From contig CAMATS010000160.1 of assembly GCA_945861195.1 (NCBI GenBank), positions 1-5,877 on the forward strand: 5,877 bases of DNA, given 5' to 3'. Position numbers and translations under genes: made by a program. The stretch's first letter is position 1. Each line of letters begins with the position of its first letter. Below, in pieces: positions 1-5,064 of the stretch. The notes below the pieces were generated by a model. The model had not been told where the DNA came from, did not search any database, and saw only the letters and a list, made by a program, of their open reading frames with translations. Source of the stretch: Rhodoferax sp. OV413 (GTDB lineage: Bacteria; Pseudomonadota; Gammaproteobacteria; Burkholderiales; Burkholderiaceae_C).

Positions 1-1209
1 CTCGGGCTGCAGGGTCGGCTGCTGCCGCTGTTGGCAGTGGAGCGGGCCCGGCGCCAGCGCGACAGTGCTGCGGTGGCGCTCAGCGGTGTGGTGGCGGCTT
101 TGGCACTGGCCGTCGCGCTGAGCGTGATGGTGGCGAGTTTTCGCGATTCAGTGTCAGCATGGCTCGACCGACTGCTGCCGGCCGACATCTATGTGCGCAG
201 CGCCACCACCCTGCGCGAGAGCGACACCCTGTTCTTCAGCCCCACACTGGTGCAGGCAGCGGCCCAATTGCCGGGTGTGGAGCGCCTGCGGGCACAGCGC
301 CAGCTGCCCCTGCTGCTCGAACCATCCCGCCCGGCAGTCGCACTGCTGGTCAGCCCACTCGAGGACCCGGGGGCCAGCCTGCCCCTGCTGGGCAACGCAT
401 TGCAGGTGCCTCCCGGGCAGATTGGTATTTATGTCAGCGAGGCCGTGCTTGATTTGTACGGTGCCCGGCTGGGGGCGGAATTTGCACCCTTGGCCGCCGC
501 CTTCAAGCCCCCGGACGGGGCCGCTGGCGCCAGCACCCATGCGTTTTTTGTTGCCGGGGTATGGCGCGACTATGCGCGCCAGTCTGGCAGCATCGCGATG
601 CGCTCAAGCGACTACCAGCGACTCAGCGCTGACCGGCGGGTCAACGACCTGGCCCTGTGGCTGCGGGATGACGCCGACCAGACCACGGTGCAGCAGGGTC
701 TGCGCGAGCTGGTCGAACGCGAGGCCCCAGGGGCTGGCGCGCTGCTGGAATTTGCCAGCGCGCGCCAGATTCGCGCTGTCAGCCTGGGCGTGTTTGACCG
801 CAGCTTCGCAGTCACCTACTGGCTGCAGGCGGTGGCCATTGCCATTGGCCTGTTTGGCGTGGCGGCGAGCTTTAGCGCGCAGGTGCTGGCGCGGCGCAAA
901 GAATTTGGCCTGCTGGCCCACCTGGGCCTCACACGGCGCCAGATTCTGGGCCTGGTCACGGCCGAGGGCGCGGTCTGGACCACCGTGGGTGCAGTTGCCG
1001 GGCTGGGTCTGGGCCTGGCCGTGGCGGCGGTGCTGGTGCACGTGGTCAACCCGCAAAGCTTTCACTGGACCATGGACCTGAGTCTGCCCTGGCCGCGCCT
1101 GCTGCTGCTGTGTCTGGCCGTGGTGTTGGCCGGCACCCTGACCGCCTGGCTGTCGTCGCTCCCAGCGGCAGGGCGTGGCGCGGTGTTGGCGGTCAAGGAG
1201 GATTGGTGA
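1..1209 (+). CDS. FtsX-like ABC transporter permease, C-terminal part (5' end outside window)
   Basis: The frame is open from the first base, so the gene begins upstream; the TTG at 31 is internal. The visible 402 codons look like the second half of a long FtsX/MacB-type permease (COG0577-like). There is one membrane helix near nt 73-138, then a large extracytoplasmic domain (about nt 150-790), then three hydrophobic helices near nt 811-888, 944-1048 and 1099-1161. The cytoplasmic loop after the second helix (ARRKEFGLLAHLGLTRRQIL) is the usual FtsX-domain signature 'RrkEfglLralGltrrqi'. Such proteins sit in the inner membrane with a separate ATPase and move lipids, lipoproteins or peptides; the substrate cannot be told here and no ATPase gene is in the window. 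The last 62 codons lie inside a 188-bp repeat found again at 4815-5002, so this 3' end may have been supplied by the inserted element. Confidence 0.88.
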   Translation, partial: LGLQGRLLPLLAVERARRQRDSAAVALSGVVAALALAVALSVMVASFRDSVSAWLDRLLPADIYVRSATTLRESDTLFFSPTLVQAAAQLPGVERLRAQRQLPLLLEPSRPAVALLVSPLEDPGASLPLLGNALQVPPGQIGIYVSEAVLDLYGARLGAEFAPLAAAFKPPDGAAGASTHAFFVAGVWRDYARQSGSIAMRSSDYQRLSADRRVNDLALWLRDDADQTTVQQGLRELVEREAPGAGALLEFASARQIRAVSLGVFDRSFAVTYWLQAVAIAIGLFGVAASFSAQVLARRKEFGLLAHLGLTRRQILGLVTAEGAVWTTVGAVAGLGLGLAVAAVLVHVVNPQSFHWTMDLSLPWPRLLLLCLAVVLAGTLTAWLSSLPAAGRGAVLAVKEDW

Positions 1210-1210
1210 G
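1023..1210 (+). repeat. 188-bp direct repeat, copy A (permease 3' end)
   Basis: This block covers the last 62 codons and stop of the permease gene plus one base. It matches 4815-5002 at 185 of 188 positions by hand alignment (offset 3792). The mismatches are 1041/4833 (C/T), 1155/4947 (G/A) and 1164/4956 (A/G), all at third codon positions and all synonymous (His, Ser, Pro). Identity ends sharply on both sides. Confidence 0.95.
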
Positions 1211-1254
1211 GGTTGACCTACCGGCGGTCATTGATCAGGTGAAACAGCTGAAAA

Positions 1255-1273
1255 GTAGCTTAAGAGCTACAAT
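1255..1273 (+). promoter_or_regulatory. Inverted repeat with overlapping -10-like box upstream of the toxin-antitoxin pair
   Basis: GTAGCT-TAAG-AGCTAC (1255-1270) is a perfect 6-bp inverted repeat. Its right arm overlaps TACAAT (1268-1273), a five-of-six match to a sigma-70 -10 box. No good -35 box is seen at the normal distance; TTGATC at 1231-1236 is too far upstream. Antitoxins of this HTH family commonly bind a palindrome over their own promoter, so this is a candidate autoregulatory operator. If TACAAT is the true -10, transcription would begin at or next to the ATG at 1280, giving a nearly leaderless message. Confidence 0.45.
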
Positions 1274-1279
1274 TTGCGC

Positions 1280-1606
1280 ATGTTCGAACTTCTCCACTAC
1301 CAAACGAAGGATGGTCCAGACCTCTTCGGCCAGTGGCTGGATGGGCTGAAAGATCGACAAGCCAAAGCACGCATTGCCGCCAGGTTGATTCGACTTCAGA
1401 ATGGAAATTTCGGGGATTGCAAGCCGGTTGGTGAAGGTGTTTGGGAGCAGCGCATCGACTGGGGGCCCGGCTACAGGGTGTACTACGCAATAGAAGACAA
1501 ACGCGTGGTTTTGCTGTGCGACGGGGGTGACAAGCGCACCCAAGGTGCAGACATCACCCGAGCAATTAGCCGATGGAAAGAGTGGCAACTAAGGGTAAAG
1601 ACGTGA
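1280..1606 (+). CDS. RelE/ParE-superfamily toxin, HigB-like 'addiction module killer protein'
   Basis: This is a 108-residue protein resembling the COG3657/TIGR02683 family of small toxins of the RelE/ParE fold, whose relatives are mRNA interferases acting on ribosomes. Family-like blocks are VWEQRIDWGPGYRVYY (residues 54-69) and LLCDGGDKRTQ (78-88), followed by DITRAISRWKEW, which matches the usual pattern 'RIdyGPGYRVYf...LLcGGdKstQ.kDI..A..yw'. I chose the ATG at 1280 because family members start close to the F-x-L strand; a TTG at 1274 would add two residues. There is no strong Shine-Dalgarno site. The gene overlaps the antitoxin start (GTGA at 1603-1606), the toxin-first order typical of higBA-like pairs. 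It lies immediately after the permease repeat. The frame is intact. Which RNA it cuts cannot be told. Confidence 0.85.
   Translation: MFELLHYQTKDGPDLFGQWLDGLKDRQAKARIAARLIRLQNGNFGDCKPVGEGVWEQRIDWGPGYRVYYAIEDKRVVLLCDGGDKRTQGADITRAISRWKEWQLRVKT
1591..1595 (+). promoter_or_regulatory. Shine-Dalgarno site that decides the antitoxin start
   Basis: AAGGG lies 7 bases before the GTG at 1603. No comparable site precedes the in-frame ATG at 1573. This favours the GTG, which overlaps the toxin stop as GTGA and implies translational coupling. Confidence 0.55.
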
Positions 1607-1893
1607 AACCAACAATCAAACATGACGACTGGCTTTTTGAGCAGCTAAAGGACGCAGAATTTGCAGCCGAATATCTCAACGCTGCAGGGGACGACGACGA
1701 CCCTAAGACCTACCTCACTGCACTCAGAAAGGTGGTCGATGCGCGCGGTGGCATTGCCTCCACAGCCGAGAAGGCACACCTTTCGCGCGAGACCCTGTAC
1801 CGTACGCTATCCACGCGTGGTAACCCGACGATCAGAACGCTCAACGCCGTTCTAAAGGCCACCGGCTTGAAGTTCGCCGTCTCTGCCTACTAG
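1603..1893 (+). CDS. HigA-like addiction module antidote protein (HTH antitoxin)
   Basis: This is a 96-residue protein of the COG3636/TIGR02684 antidote family. It starts at a GTG overlapping the toxin stop, and the length fits the family. The N-terminal part (residues 1-40, with AAEYLNAA and DPKTYLTAL) resembles the family's 'iaaYLeaAleegDp..i..AL' segment. The C-terminal two thirds is a Cro/C1-like HTH: ARGGIASTAEKAHLSRETLY (residues 47-66), then a 'GNPTIRTLNAVLKATGLKF' block that is highly typical of the family. It should bind and neutralise the toxin encoded just upstream and repress the operon, probably through the inverted repeat at 1255-1270. An in-frame ATG at 1573 would give 106 residues but lacks a ribosome site and would overlap the toxin by 34 bases. 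The gene is intact. Confidence 0.87.
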   Translation: MKPTIKHDDWLFEQLKDAEFAAEYLNAAGDDDDPKTYLTALRKVVDARGGIASTAEKAHLSRETLYRTLSTRGNPTIRTLNAVLKATGLKFAVSAY

Positions 1894-2018
1894 ACATCAT
1901 GGTGAACCCCTGAAGTTTTTGGTTTCCGGCGATGTCACCGCAAACTGAGGTTGACGCCGGACATGGGTTTAGCTTCGCAATCGCTTCGGACTAGTCCCTC
2001 AAAATGAAGCTGACGGCG
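1894..2018. other. Non-coding gap with inverted repeats between convergent genes
   Basis: No gene is seen here. It holds CCGGCG (1926-1931) facing CGCCGG (1955-1960), and AGCTTC (1971-1976) facing GAAGCT (2006-2011) with the 10-bp palindrome GGACTAGTCC (1988-1997) inside. The antitoxin gene ends on the left and the GFA gene ends on the right, so a two-way terminator is possible, but neither structure has a proper T run. An attC-like recombination site was considered; the core GTTRRRY/RYYYAAC boxes were not found. Confidence 0.4.
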
Positions 2019-2420
2019 TTATTTGTTGGTACCTGCATCTGAAAGGACGTGCCACCACTTTGGCCTTCGCCCAACATACGAATGGGACGTCGGCGCAAGT
2101 TCCTTTCGGTTGGCGGATTCGAACACGCCAAGAAGCAATGCGATAGTCGGCTTGTAATCAATAGCACCAATAGAACTGCCACATGCGCTGCAAAAAGCAC
2201 GGCTGGACCAGTCCGAGGATCGCCAAGCCGTTGGCGCACCACCCGGCCCCACCCACGCAACTCGATCTCATGGGAACTCGACCCAAACGACCGTCAAAGC
2301 ACCTGTATGGCGCTGGCAAAGCGTGCAGGAGCAGGTGTGCGGCTTCGATACAGGGGCCGTTACAACGAAACGGATGTATTCGCAGAGGCAACCACCTTCG
2401 TAGATCTTCTTCCCAGCCAT
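2019..2420 (-). pseudogene. GFA/CENP-V family zinc protein, interrupted by one in-frame TGA
   Basis: Reading from ATG 2420 down to the TGA at 2021-2019 gives 133 codons in a single frame, broken only by TGA at codon 51 (2270-2268). The whole matches the GFA family (glutathione-dependent formaldehyde-activating enzyme/CENP-V fold, PF04828-like). The zinc cysteines are all present: GGCLC (C11, C13), HTCSCTLCQRHTGA (C30, C32, C35) and FCSACGSSIG (C77, C80). The tail NRKELAPTSHSYVGRRPKWW is typical of the family. The TGA falls in VEFP-stop-DRVAWVGPGG, where a charged residue such as Arg would fit, so a CGA to TGA transition is the simplest cause. As written, the first reading gives a 50-residue fragment with five of the seven cysteines. 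A GTG at 2252 could restart the C-terminal part but would lack the N-terminal cysteines. GFA-family proteins often have unproven substrates. It lies downstream of the desaturase on the same strand. Confidence 0.85.
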
Positions 2421-2597
2421 GGCCAAATATTCAACCTTCTTTGTGTTTATGTCGATGTGGAATCTTAGCGGCGAGCGTCGGATGGCGCAGAAGAACAGGG
2501 ATGAAATGAGAGCCTGAGGCTTACGGCAGCCGATGTCATCAAATTGCGCCCTACCGCCCTTGCCGCCGCGTCACTGCTGTTACTCGCCTGACCGATG
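2421..2597. other. Gap between desaturase and GFA genes, with a 10-bp direct repeat
   Basis: No convincing gene lies here. CCGATGTCAT occurs at 2530-2539 and again at 2592-2601, where the second copy spans the desaturase stop codon. A small AGCC-TGA-GGCT stem (about 2512-2522) has no T run. No clear promoter for the GFA gene was found, so it may depend on read-through from the desaturase promoter. Confidence 0.35.
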
Positions 2598-3403
2598 TCA
2601 TTTGGGCGCGCGCTTTGGAGCATGTTGAACGTCATGCCTTGATCCACCGCGATCCCGAAACTTCGACTCGTAGTGACTGAGTTCGGTACCCAGCAAGCGG
2701 TCCCATAAGCGAAACATCAGCCCGTAGTTCCCCTTGGAGGAGGTGTGATGGAGGTTATGGAAGGTCGATGTGTTCATCCAGCGCAGGATCGGGACTCGCA
2801 ATAGCCAGCGCGGCAGCAATTCGTAGCCGAGGTGGGACATCAGGTTGTTGGCCAGGCCGATTCCCTGGAGCACAGCGAGCGTGGGCAGGTAGATCGGCAC
2901 GACCAAGACGACCGGTAGTACCCAGGCGCCCAGAATCATCCCCTCAATCCAATGGAACGAGTACGACGAAAACGGATTCACGTCTACGCTCCTGTGGTGC
3001 ACAGCGTGCACATACCGAAAGATTTTCGGGTGGTGCAGCAGGCGATGCCAGAAATAGAACCAGGCATCGGTGAATGCAATGAGCGCGATGAAGGTGGCAA
3101 TGATCCAAGGCCAGCCGATCGTGCCGGGATCATTGGTCAACCGGGTGTGACCCTCAGCATGCAAGATCGAGATGGCCACTACCGTGACGGTGCCGGTCAG
3201 CAGCACCACCAAGGTGTGCCGCACCTCGAAGGTCAGTTGCTTGCGGTCGAGACGATCCGTGGCCTGAATGCGTGCGCCGCTTAGCCGGCCCGCTCCGTAC
3301 CTGCGGATACCAAAGAACAACAGACCCACGACCGAGAAATAGGCCAAGGCCTGCCCAAGTTACCCTGCACGAGCAGGACCAACAAATGGGGGACTTCGAT
3401 CAT
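2598..3403 (-). pseudogene. Sterol desaturase/fatty acid hydroxylase family membrane protein, frameshifted near the N-terminus
   Basis: Allowing one frameshift, the gene runs from ATG 3403 (GGAG ribosome site 7 bases upstream) to the stop at 2598, giving 268 residues. The family is the di-iron sterol desaturase/fatty acid hydroxylase superfamily (PF04116). Its iron-binding histidines are visible: WHRLLHH (H120, H124, H125), HAVHH (H133, H136, H137), HLGYE (H191) and HNLHH (H216, H219, H220). Hydrophobic helices lie near residues 6-32, 64-82, 100-118 and 155-185. The break is at 3354-3356: the first frame reads MIEVPHLLVLLVQGNLG and the next LGQALAYFSVVG; restoring one base to the GGG run (GGGG) joins them. 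This is either a real slippage mutation or a homopolymer sequencing error. A TTG at 3347 could start a 249-residue version that keeps all histidines but loses most of the first helix. The substrate is unknown. It is transcribed away from tetR and probably repressed by it. Confidence 0.85.
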
Positions 3404-3434
3404 GCGTGGACTCCGAATGGCCGTCGGTTTATCA

Positions 3435-3455
3435 ATTGCAACTTATGGTTGCAAT
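3435..3455. promoter_or_regulatory. TetR operator candidate 1
   Basis: A perfect 8-bp inverted repeat, ATTGCAAC and GTTGCAAT, is separated by 5 bases (TTATG). It lies just downstream of the desaturase -10 box and would cover its transcription start. The same core recurs at 3483-3497. Length and symmetry suit a TetR-family dimer. Confidence 0.75.
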
Positions 3456-3457
3456 GA

Positions 3458-3486
3458 ATTCTACTGACCCAATTCAGAACTTGCAA
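3458..3486 (-). promoter_or_regulatory. Sigma-70 promoter for the desaturase gene
   Basis: On the minus strand, TTGCAA (3486-3481) and TAGAAT (3463-3458) are separated by exactly 17 bases, with four of six and five of six matches to the -35 and -10 consensus. The expected start, near 3451, leaves a leader of about 48 bases to the ATG at 3403. Operator-like repeats overlap the -35 box and the start region. Confidence 0.7.
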
Positions 3487-3500
3487 CCCACAGTTGCTTT
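3480..3500. promoter_or_regulatory. TetR operator candidate 2
   Basis: CTTGCAAC and GTTGCTTT flank a 5-base spacer (CCACA). The inner GCAAC/GTTGC arms are perfect and identical to those of the repeat at 3435-3455; the outer bases are not symmetric, so this should be the weaker site. Its centre is 45 bp from that of the first. It overlaps the desaturase -35 box and lies 30 to 50 bases before the tetR start codon, so it could also control tetR itself. Confidence 0.65.
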
Positions 3501-3529
3501 TATGCGCTGATCCACGTAAGCTCGATCAC

Positions 3530-4144
3530 ATGAAGGGCATTCCTCGCCACAAGAACGAAACGCCTCAAGTGCGTGGTGAGGCGTTCACGCAGTTGGTGCT
3601 TGAGGTCACATTGGCGCAGCTCGCCGAGGTCGGATACGAGCGCCTGTCGATACCGGCGGTTGCTGCGCTCGCTGGCGTCAACAAGACCAGCATCTACCGG
3701 CGCTGGCCTGGCAAGGCCGATCTCGTGCGGGACTCACTTGGCGCGGTGATGAGCCATGCCGACCAGCCTGCCGATACGGGTGATCTGCGCGGCGATCTTG
3801 TCGAACTCGCACAGTCCGTCGCCGCATTCACCCAGTCACGGGCTGGTACGTCGATCATTCGCATTCTGCTTGCGGAGGGTGGGAATCCGACGGTGATCAA
3901 GCTCGCACAGTCTGCATATGGTGACACCAGCCTGCACGGGCCTTTGGAGGTTTTCAAGAGGGCTGCGGCGCGCGCTTGCTTAAGATCTGGCGTAGATCCT
4001 TCGCTGATACTCTTCACCATCGCAGGGGCAGTCGTGCACCGGGTGTTCATTGAGCGGCGCATCGCAACGCAAGAGTTCATCGAACAGGTCGTGGACCTGG
4101 TGCTGTTTGGCGCATCTTTAGAGACACGAACAGCTGAGCCTTAG
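3530..4144 (+). CDS. TetR/AcrR-family transcriptional repressor
   Basis: This is a 204-residue protein, normal for the family. The N-terminal DNA-binding domain has GEAFTQLVLEVTLAQLAEVGYERLS followed by a classical HTH, IPAVAALAGVNKTSIYRRWPGKADLV (residues 41-66), where 'SIYRRWPGKADLV' is the family hallmark of the recognition helix. The rest is an all-helical ligand-binding and dimerisation domain of the TetR_C_11-like kind; the ligand cannot be predicted. I chose the ATG at 3530. An in-frame TTG at 3494 would add 12 residues but lies inside an operator and has no ribosome site. The ribosome site for 3530 is weak too. It is divergent from the desaturase across a 126-bp gap holding two matching inverted repeats, which points to local repression of the desaturase and autoregulation. 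A clear promoter for tetR itself was not found. The frame is intact. Confidence 0.92.
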   Translation: MKGIPRHKNETPQVRGEAFTQLVLEVTLAQLAEVGYERLSIPAVAALAGVNKTSIYRRWPGKADLVRDSLGAVMSHADQPADTGDLRGDLVELAQSVAAFTQSRAGTSIIRILLAEGGNPTVIKLAQSAYGDTSLHGPLEVFKRAAARACLRSGVDPSLILFTIAGAVVHRVFIERRIATQEFIEQVVDLVLFGASLETRTAEP

Positions 4145-4152
4145 GTCCTCGT

Positions 4153-4167
4153 GAGCCCAATGGGCTC
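4153..4167 (+). other. Short hairpin after tetR
   Basis: GAGCCCA-A-TGGGCTC forms a near-perfect 15-base palindrome 8 bases after the tetR stop. There is no T run behind it, so it is not a standard intrinsic terminator; it may stabilise the message end or assist the hairpin at 4245-4264. Confidence 0.4.
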
Positions 4168-4200
4168 GGCGAATAGGGTTACTGCCCCGGTTGCAAAGTG

Positions 4201-4235
4201 TGGCGGATTACGCGCTGCGCCAAAAAGGCCTAATC
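4201..4235. repeat. Possible degenerate REP-like intergenic element
   Basis: TGGCGGATTACGCGCTGCGC followed by TAATC resembles the common proteobacterial intergenic palindrome that begins GGCGGATTA and ends TAATCCGCC. Only the inner GATTA/TAATC arms still match here. The resemblance is from memory of such repeats and was not checked against a genome. Confidence 0.25.
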
Positions 4236-4244
4236 AGAAGATTG

Positions 4245-4264
4245 GCAAAGCCTCCTTTGCTTTT
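4245..4264 (+). terminator. Rho-independent terminator candidate for tetR
   Basis: GCAAAG (4245-4250) and CTTTGC (4255-4260) form a perfect 6-bp stem with a 4-base loop, followed at once by TTTT (4261-4264). It sits about 100 bases after the tetR stop. The stem is short and half A/T, so strength is moderate. On the other strand the stem lies after the vapC stop but has no T run. Confidence 0.5.
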
Positions 4265-4276
4265 CGCTGAGTTTTT

Positions 4277-4731
4277 TCATGCCGGCAATTTGATCAACGG
4301 GTCAGCGCAGTCCACACCCAGGGGCTCGAAGTGCTTAAGGTTGCAGGTCAGTAGTAACAGCCCTGCGTTTTGAGCCAGCGCTGCAATTGCAAGGTCTGCA
4401 AAGCCTGGATGGCGACCCTGAGCAAGGGCTGCATCTGAAATTTGACCGGCCAGCCGGGCAACTTGTGCATCCAGCGGCAAGATACGGTCCGCATAAGTGC
4501 CCAACAGTCCGTCCAACCAGCGGTCAAGGCGGTCTGCCCGGCCGACGCCGCCTGCGCGTCGCAATTTGCCAATGCCCTGCGCCATTTCTGCAATAGCGAT
4601 GCAAGGCAAGGCAGATAGAGCTGCTTGTGATGCTCTCGCAACCAATTCTGCAAGGGTGTGGGCACAAAGACTTCTCGGCCAGGTGCGAGAACAGACACCA
4701 CGCTGGTGTCGAGCAAATAGCCTTTAGCCAA
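4277..4731 (-). pseudogene. VapC-like PIN-domain toxin, frameshifted by a 5-bp tandem duplication
   Basis: With one 5-bp unit removed, the gene reads 149 residues from TTG 4731 (GAGG ribosome site about 8 bases upstream) to the stop at 4277. It is a PIN-domain ribonuclease of the VapC/FitB type. The parts are YLLDTSVVS with the first acidic residue (D8), LYLPCIAIAEMAQGI with E47, RLDRWLDGLL, ILPLDAQVA, HPGFADLAIAALA with D111, and LLLTCNLKHF near the end (normally T-R-N-x-x-HF). The break is CAAGG repeated twice at 4602-4611 (+ strand). The actual frame runs off after residue 41 and ends at 4348, losing E47, D111 and the rest of the fold, so the toxin should be dead. A longer start (GTG 4773) is possible. 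No antitoxin is recognisable upstream; the permease repeat begins at 4815, only 84 bases before the start, so the antitoxin seems to have been cut off at the junction. Confidence 0.82.
4602..4611. repeat. 5-bp tandem duplication (CAAGG x2) inside vapC
   Basis: Removing one unit restores the frame exactly and gives the expected L-P-C-I-A-I-A-E sequence. A 5-bp tandem duplication points to a true replication error and is not a typical sequencing artefact. Confidence 0.85.
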
Positions 4732-4814
4732 AGTCAACGCCTCGCAGTGGCGTTGCGTGAGTTGCACTTCCACTGTGGCGTTGTCGATGCCCAGCAGCTA
4801 TGGGGCGACAGTCC

Positions 4815-5001
4815 GGCGGCGGTGCTGGTGCATGTGGTCAACCCGCAAAGCTTTCACTGGACCATGGACCTGAGTCTGCCCTGGCCGCGCCTGCTGCTGC
4901 TGTGTCTGGCCGTGGTGTTGGCCGGCACCCTGACCGCCTGGCTGTCATCGCTCCCGGCGGCAGGGCGTGGCGCGGTGTTGGCGGTCAAGGAGGATTGGTG
5001 A
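4815..5001 (+). pseudogene. Remnant of the permease 3' end (last 62 codons)
   Basis: The final membrane helix and C-terminal tail of the permease recur here with identical amino acids, from A-A-V-L-V-H-V-V to A-V-K-E-D-W and the stop. There is no start codon or upstream permease sequence, only the end of the vapC region. In the pre-insertion arrangement this piece was probably the true 3' end of the permease gene, about 60 bases from the convergent methyltransferase stop. An open frame does run into it from 4627, but that upstream part is antisense to vapC and is not a gene. Confidence 0.88.
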
Positions 5002-5002
5002 G
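4815..5002 (+). repeat. 188-bp direct repeat, copy B
   Basis: This is the partner of 1023-1210, same orientation, 185 of 188 bases identical. After the shared TGAG the sequence continues as CGGGTATTGCC, whereas copy A continues into the toxin-antitoxin leader. This copy therefore carries the likely native downstream flank. Confidence 0.95.
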
Positions 5003-5064
5003 CGGGTATTGCCAACCCCTGCTTCAGGCGCAGCCTTCAGCGCTGTAACACCAGCCGACGGGAT

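Larger units (their letters stand above)
1211..4814. other. Inserted segment (putative genomic islet) between 188-bp direct repeats
   Basis: About 3.6 kb separates the two copies of the permease 3' end. It contains a toxin-antitoxin pair, a broken GFA gene, a frameshifted desaturase gene, a tetR regulator and a broken vapC. Its base composition is less GC-rich than the flanking permease and methyltransferase genes, most clearly around 1220-2500. No transposase, tyrosine or serine recombinase, or IS-type terminal inverted repeat is visible, so the mode of arrival is unknown. Integration of a circular molecule carrying the permease 3' end, or homologous exchange with another strain's locus, would give this layout. 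Confidence 0.7.

Noticed and set aside
1573..1602. Earlier ATG start for the antitoxin
   Set aside because: It lacks a ribosome site and would overlap the toxin by 34 bases. The GTG at 1603 has AAGGG 7 bases upstream and gives the family's usual length.
1911..2025. Integron attC-like site at the end of the toxin-antitoxin block
   Set aside because: The gene-block layout and hairpins suggested a cassette, but no GTTRRRY or RYYYAAC core boxes were found and the genes in the insert face both ways.
2110..2135. tRNA T-loop-like sequence (GTTCGAATCC on the minus strand)
   Set aside because: It encodes the G-V-F-E-S-A-N-R-K segment of the GFA protein. No acceptor stem, anticodon arm or CCA is present.
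2049..2468. A 139-codon open frame on the + strand
   Set aside because: It is antisense to the GFA gene, whose cysteine motifs and family blocks read clearly on the minus strand. The + translation has no recognisable pattern.
1211..4814. Insertion sequence or composite transposon
   Set aside because: No transposase or recombinase gene, no terminal inverted repeats, and the flanking direct repeat is far longer than any target-site duplication.
4627..5001. A + strand open frame that fuses new sequence to the permease tail
   Set aside because: The first 60 or so codons are antisense to vapC. Only the repeat-derived tail is protein-like, so it is a chance join.
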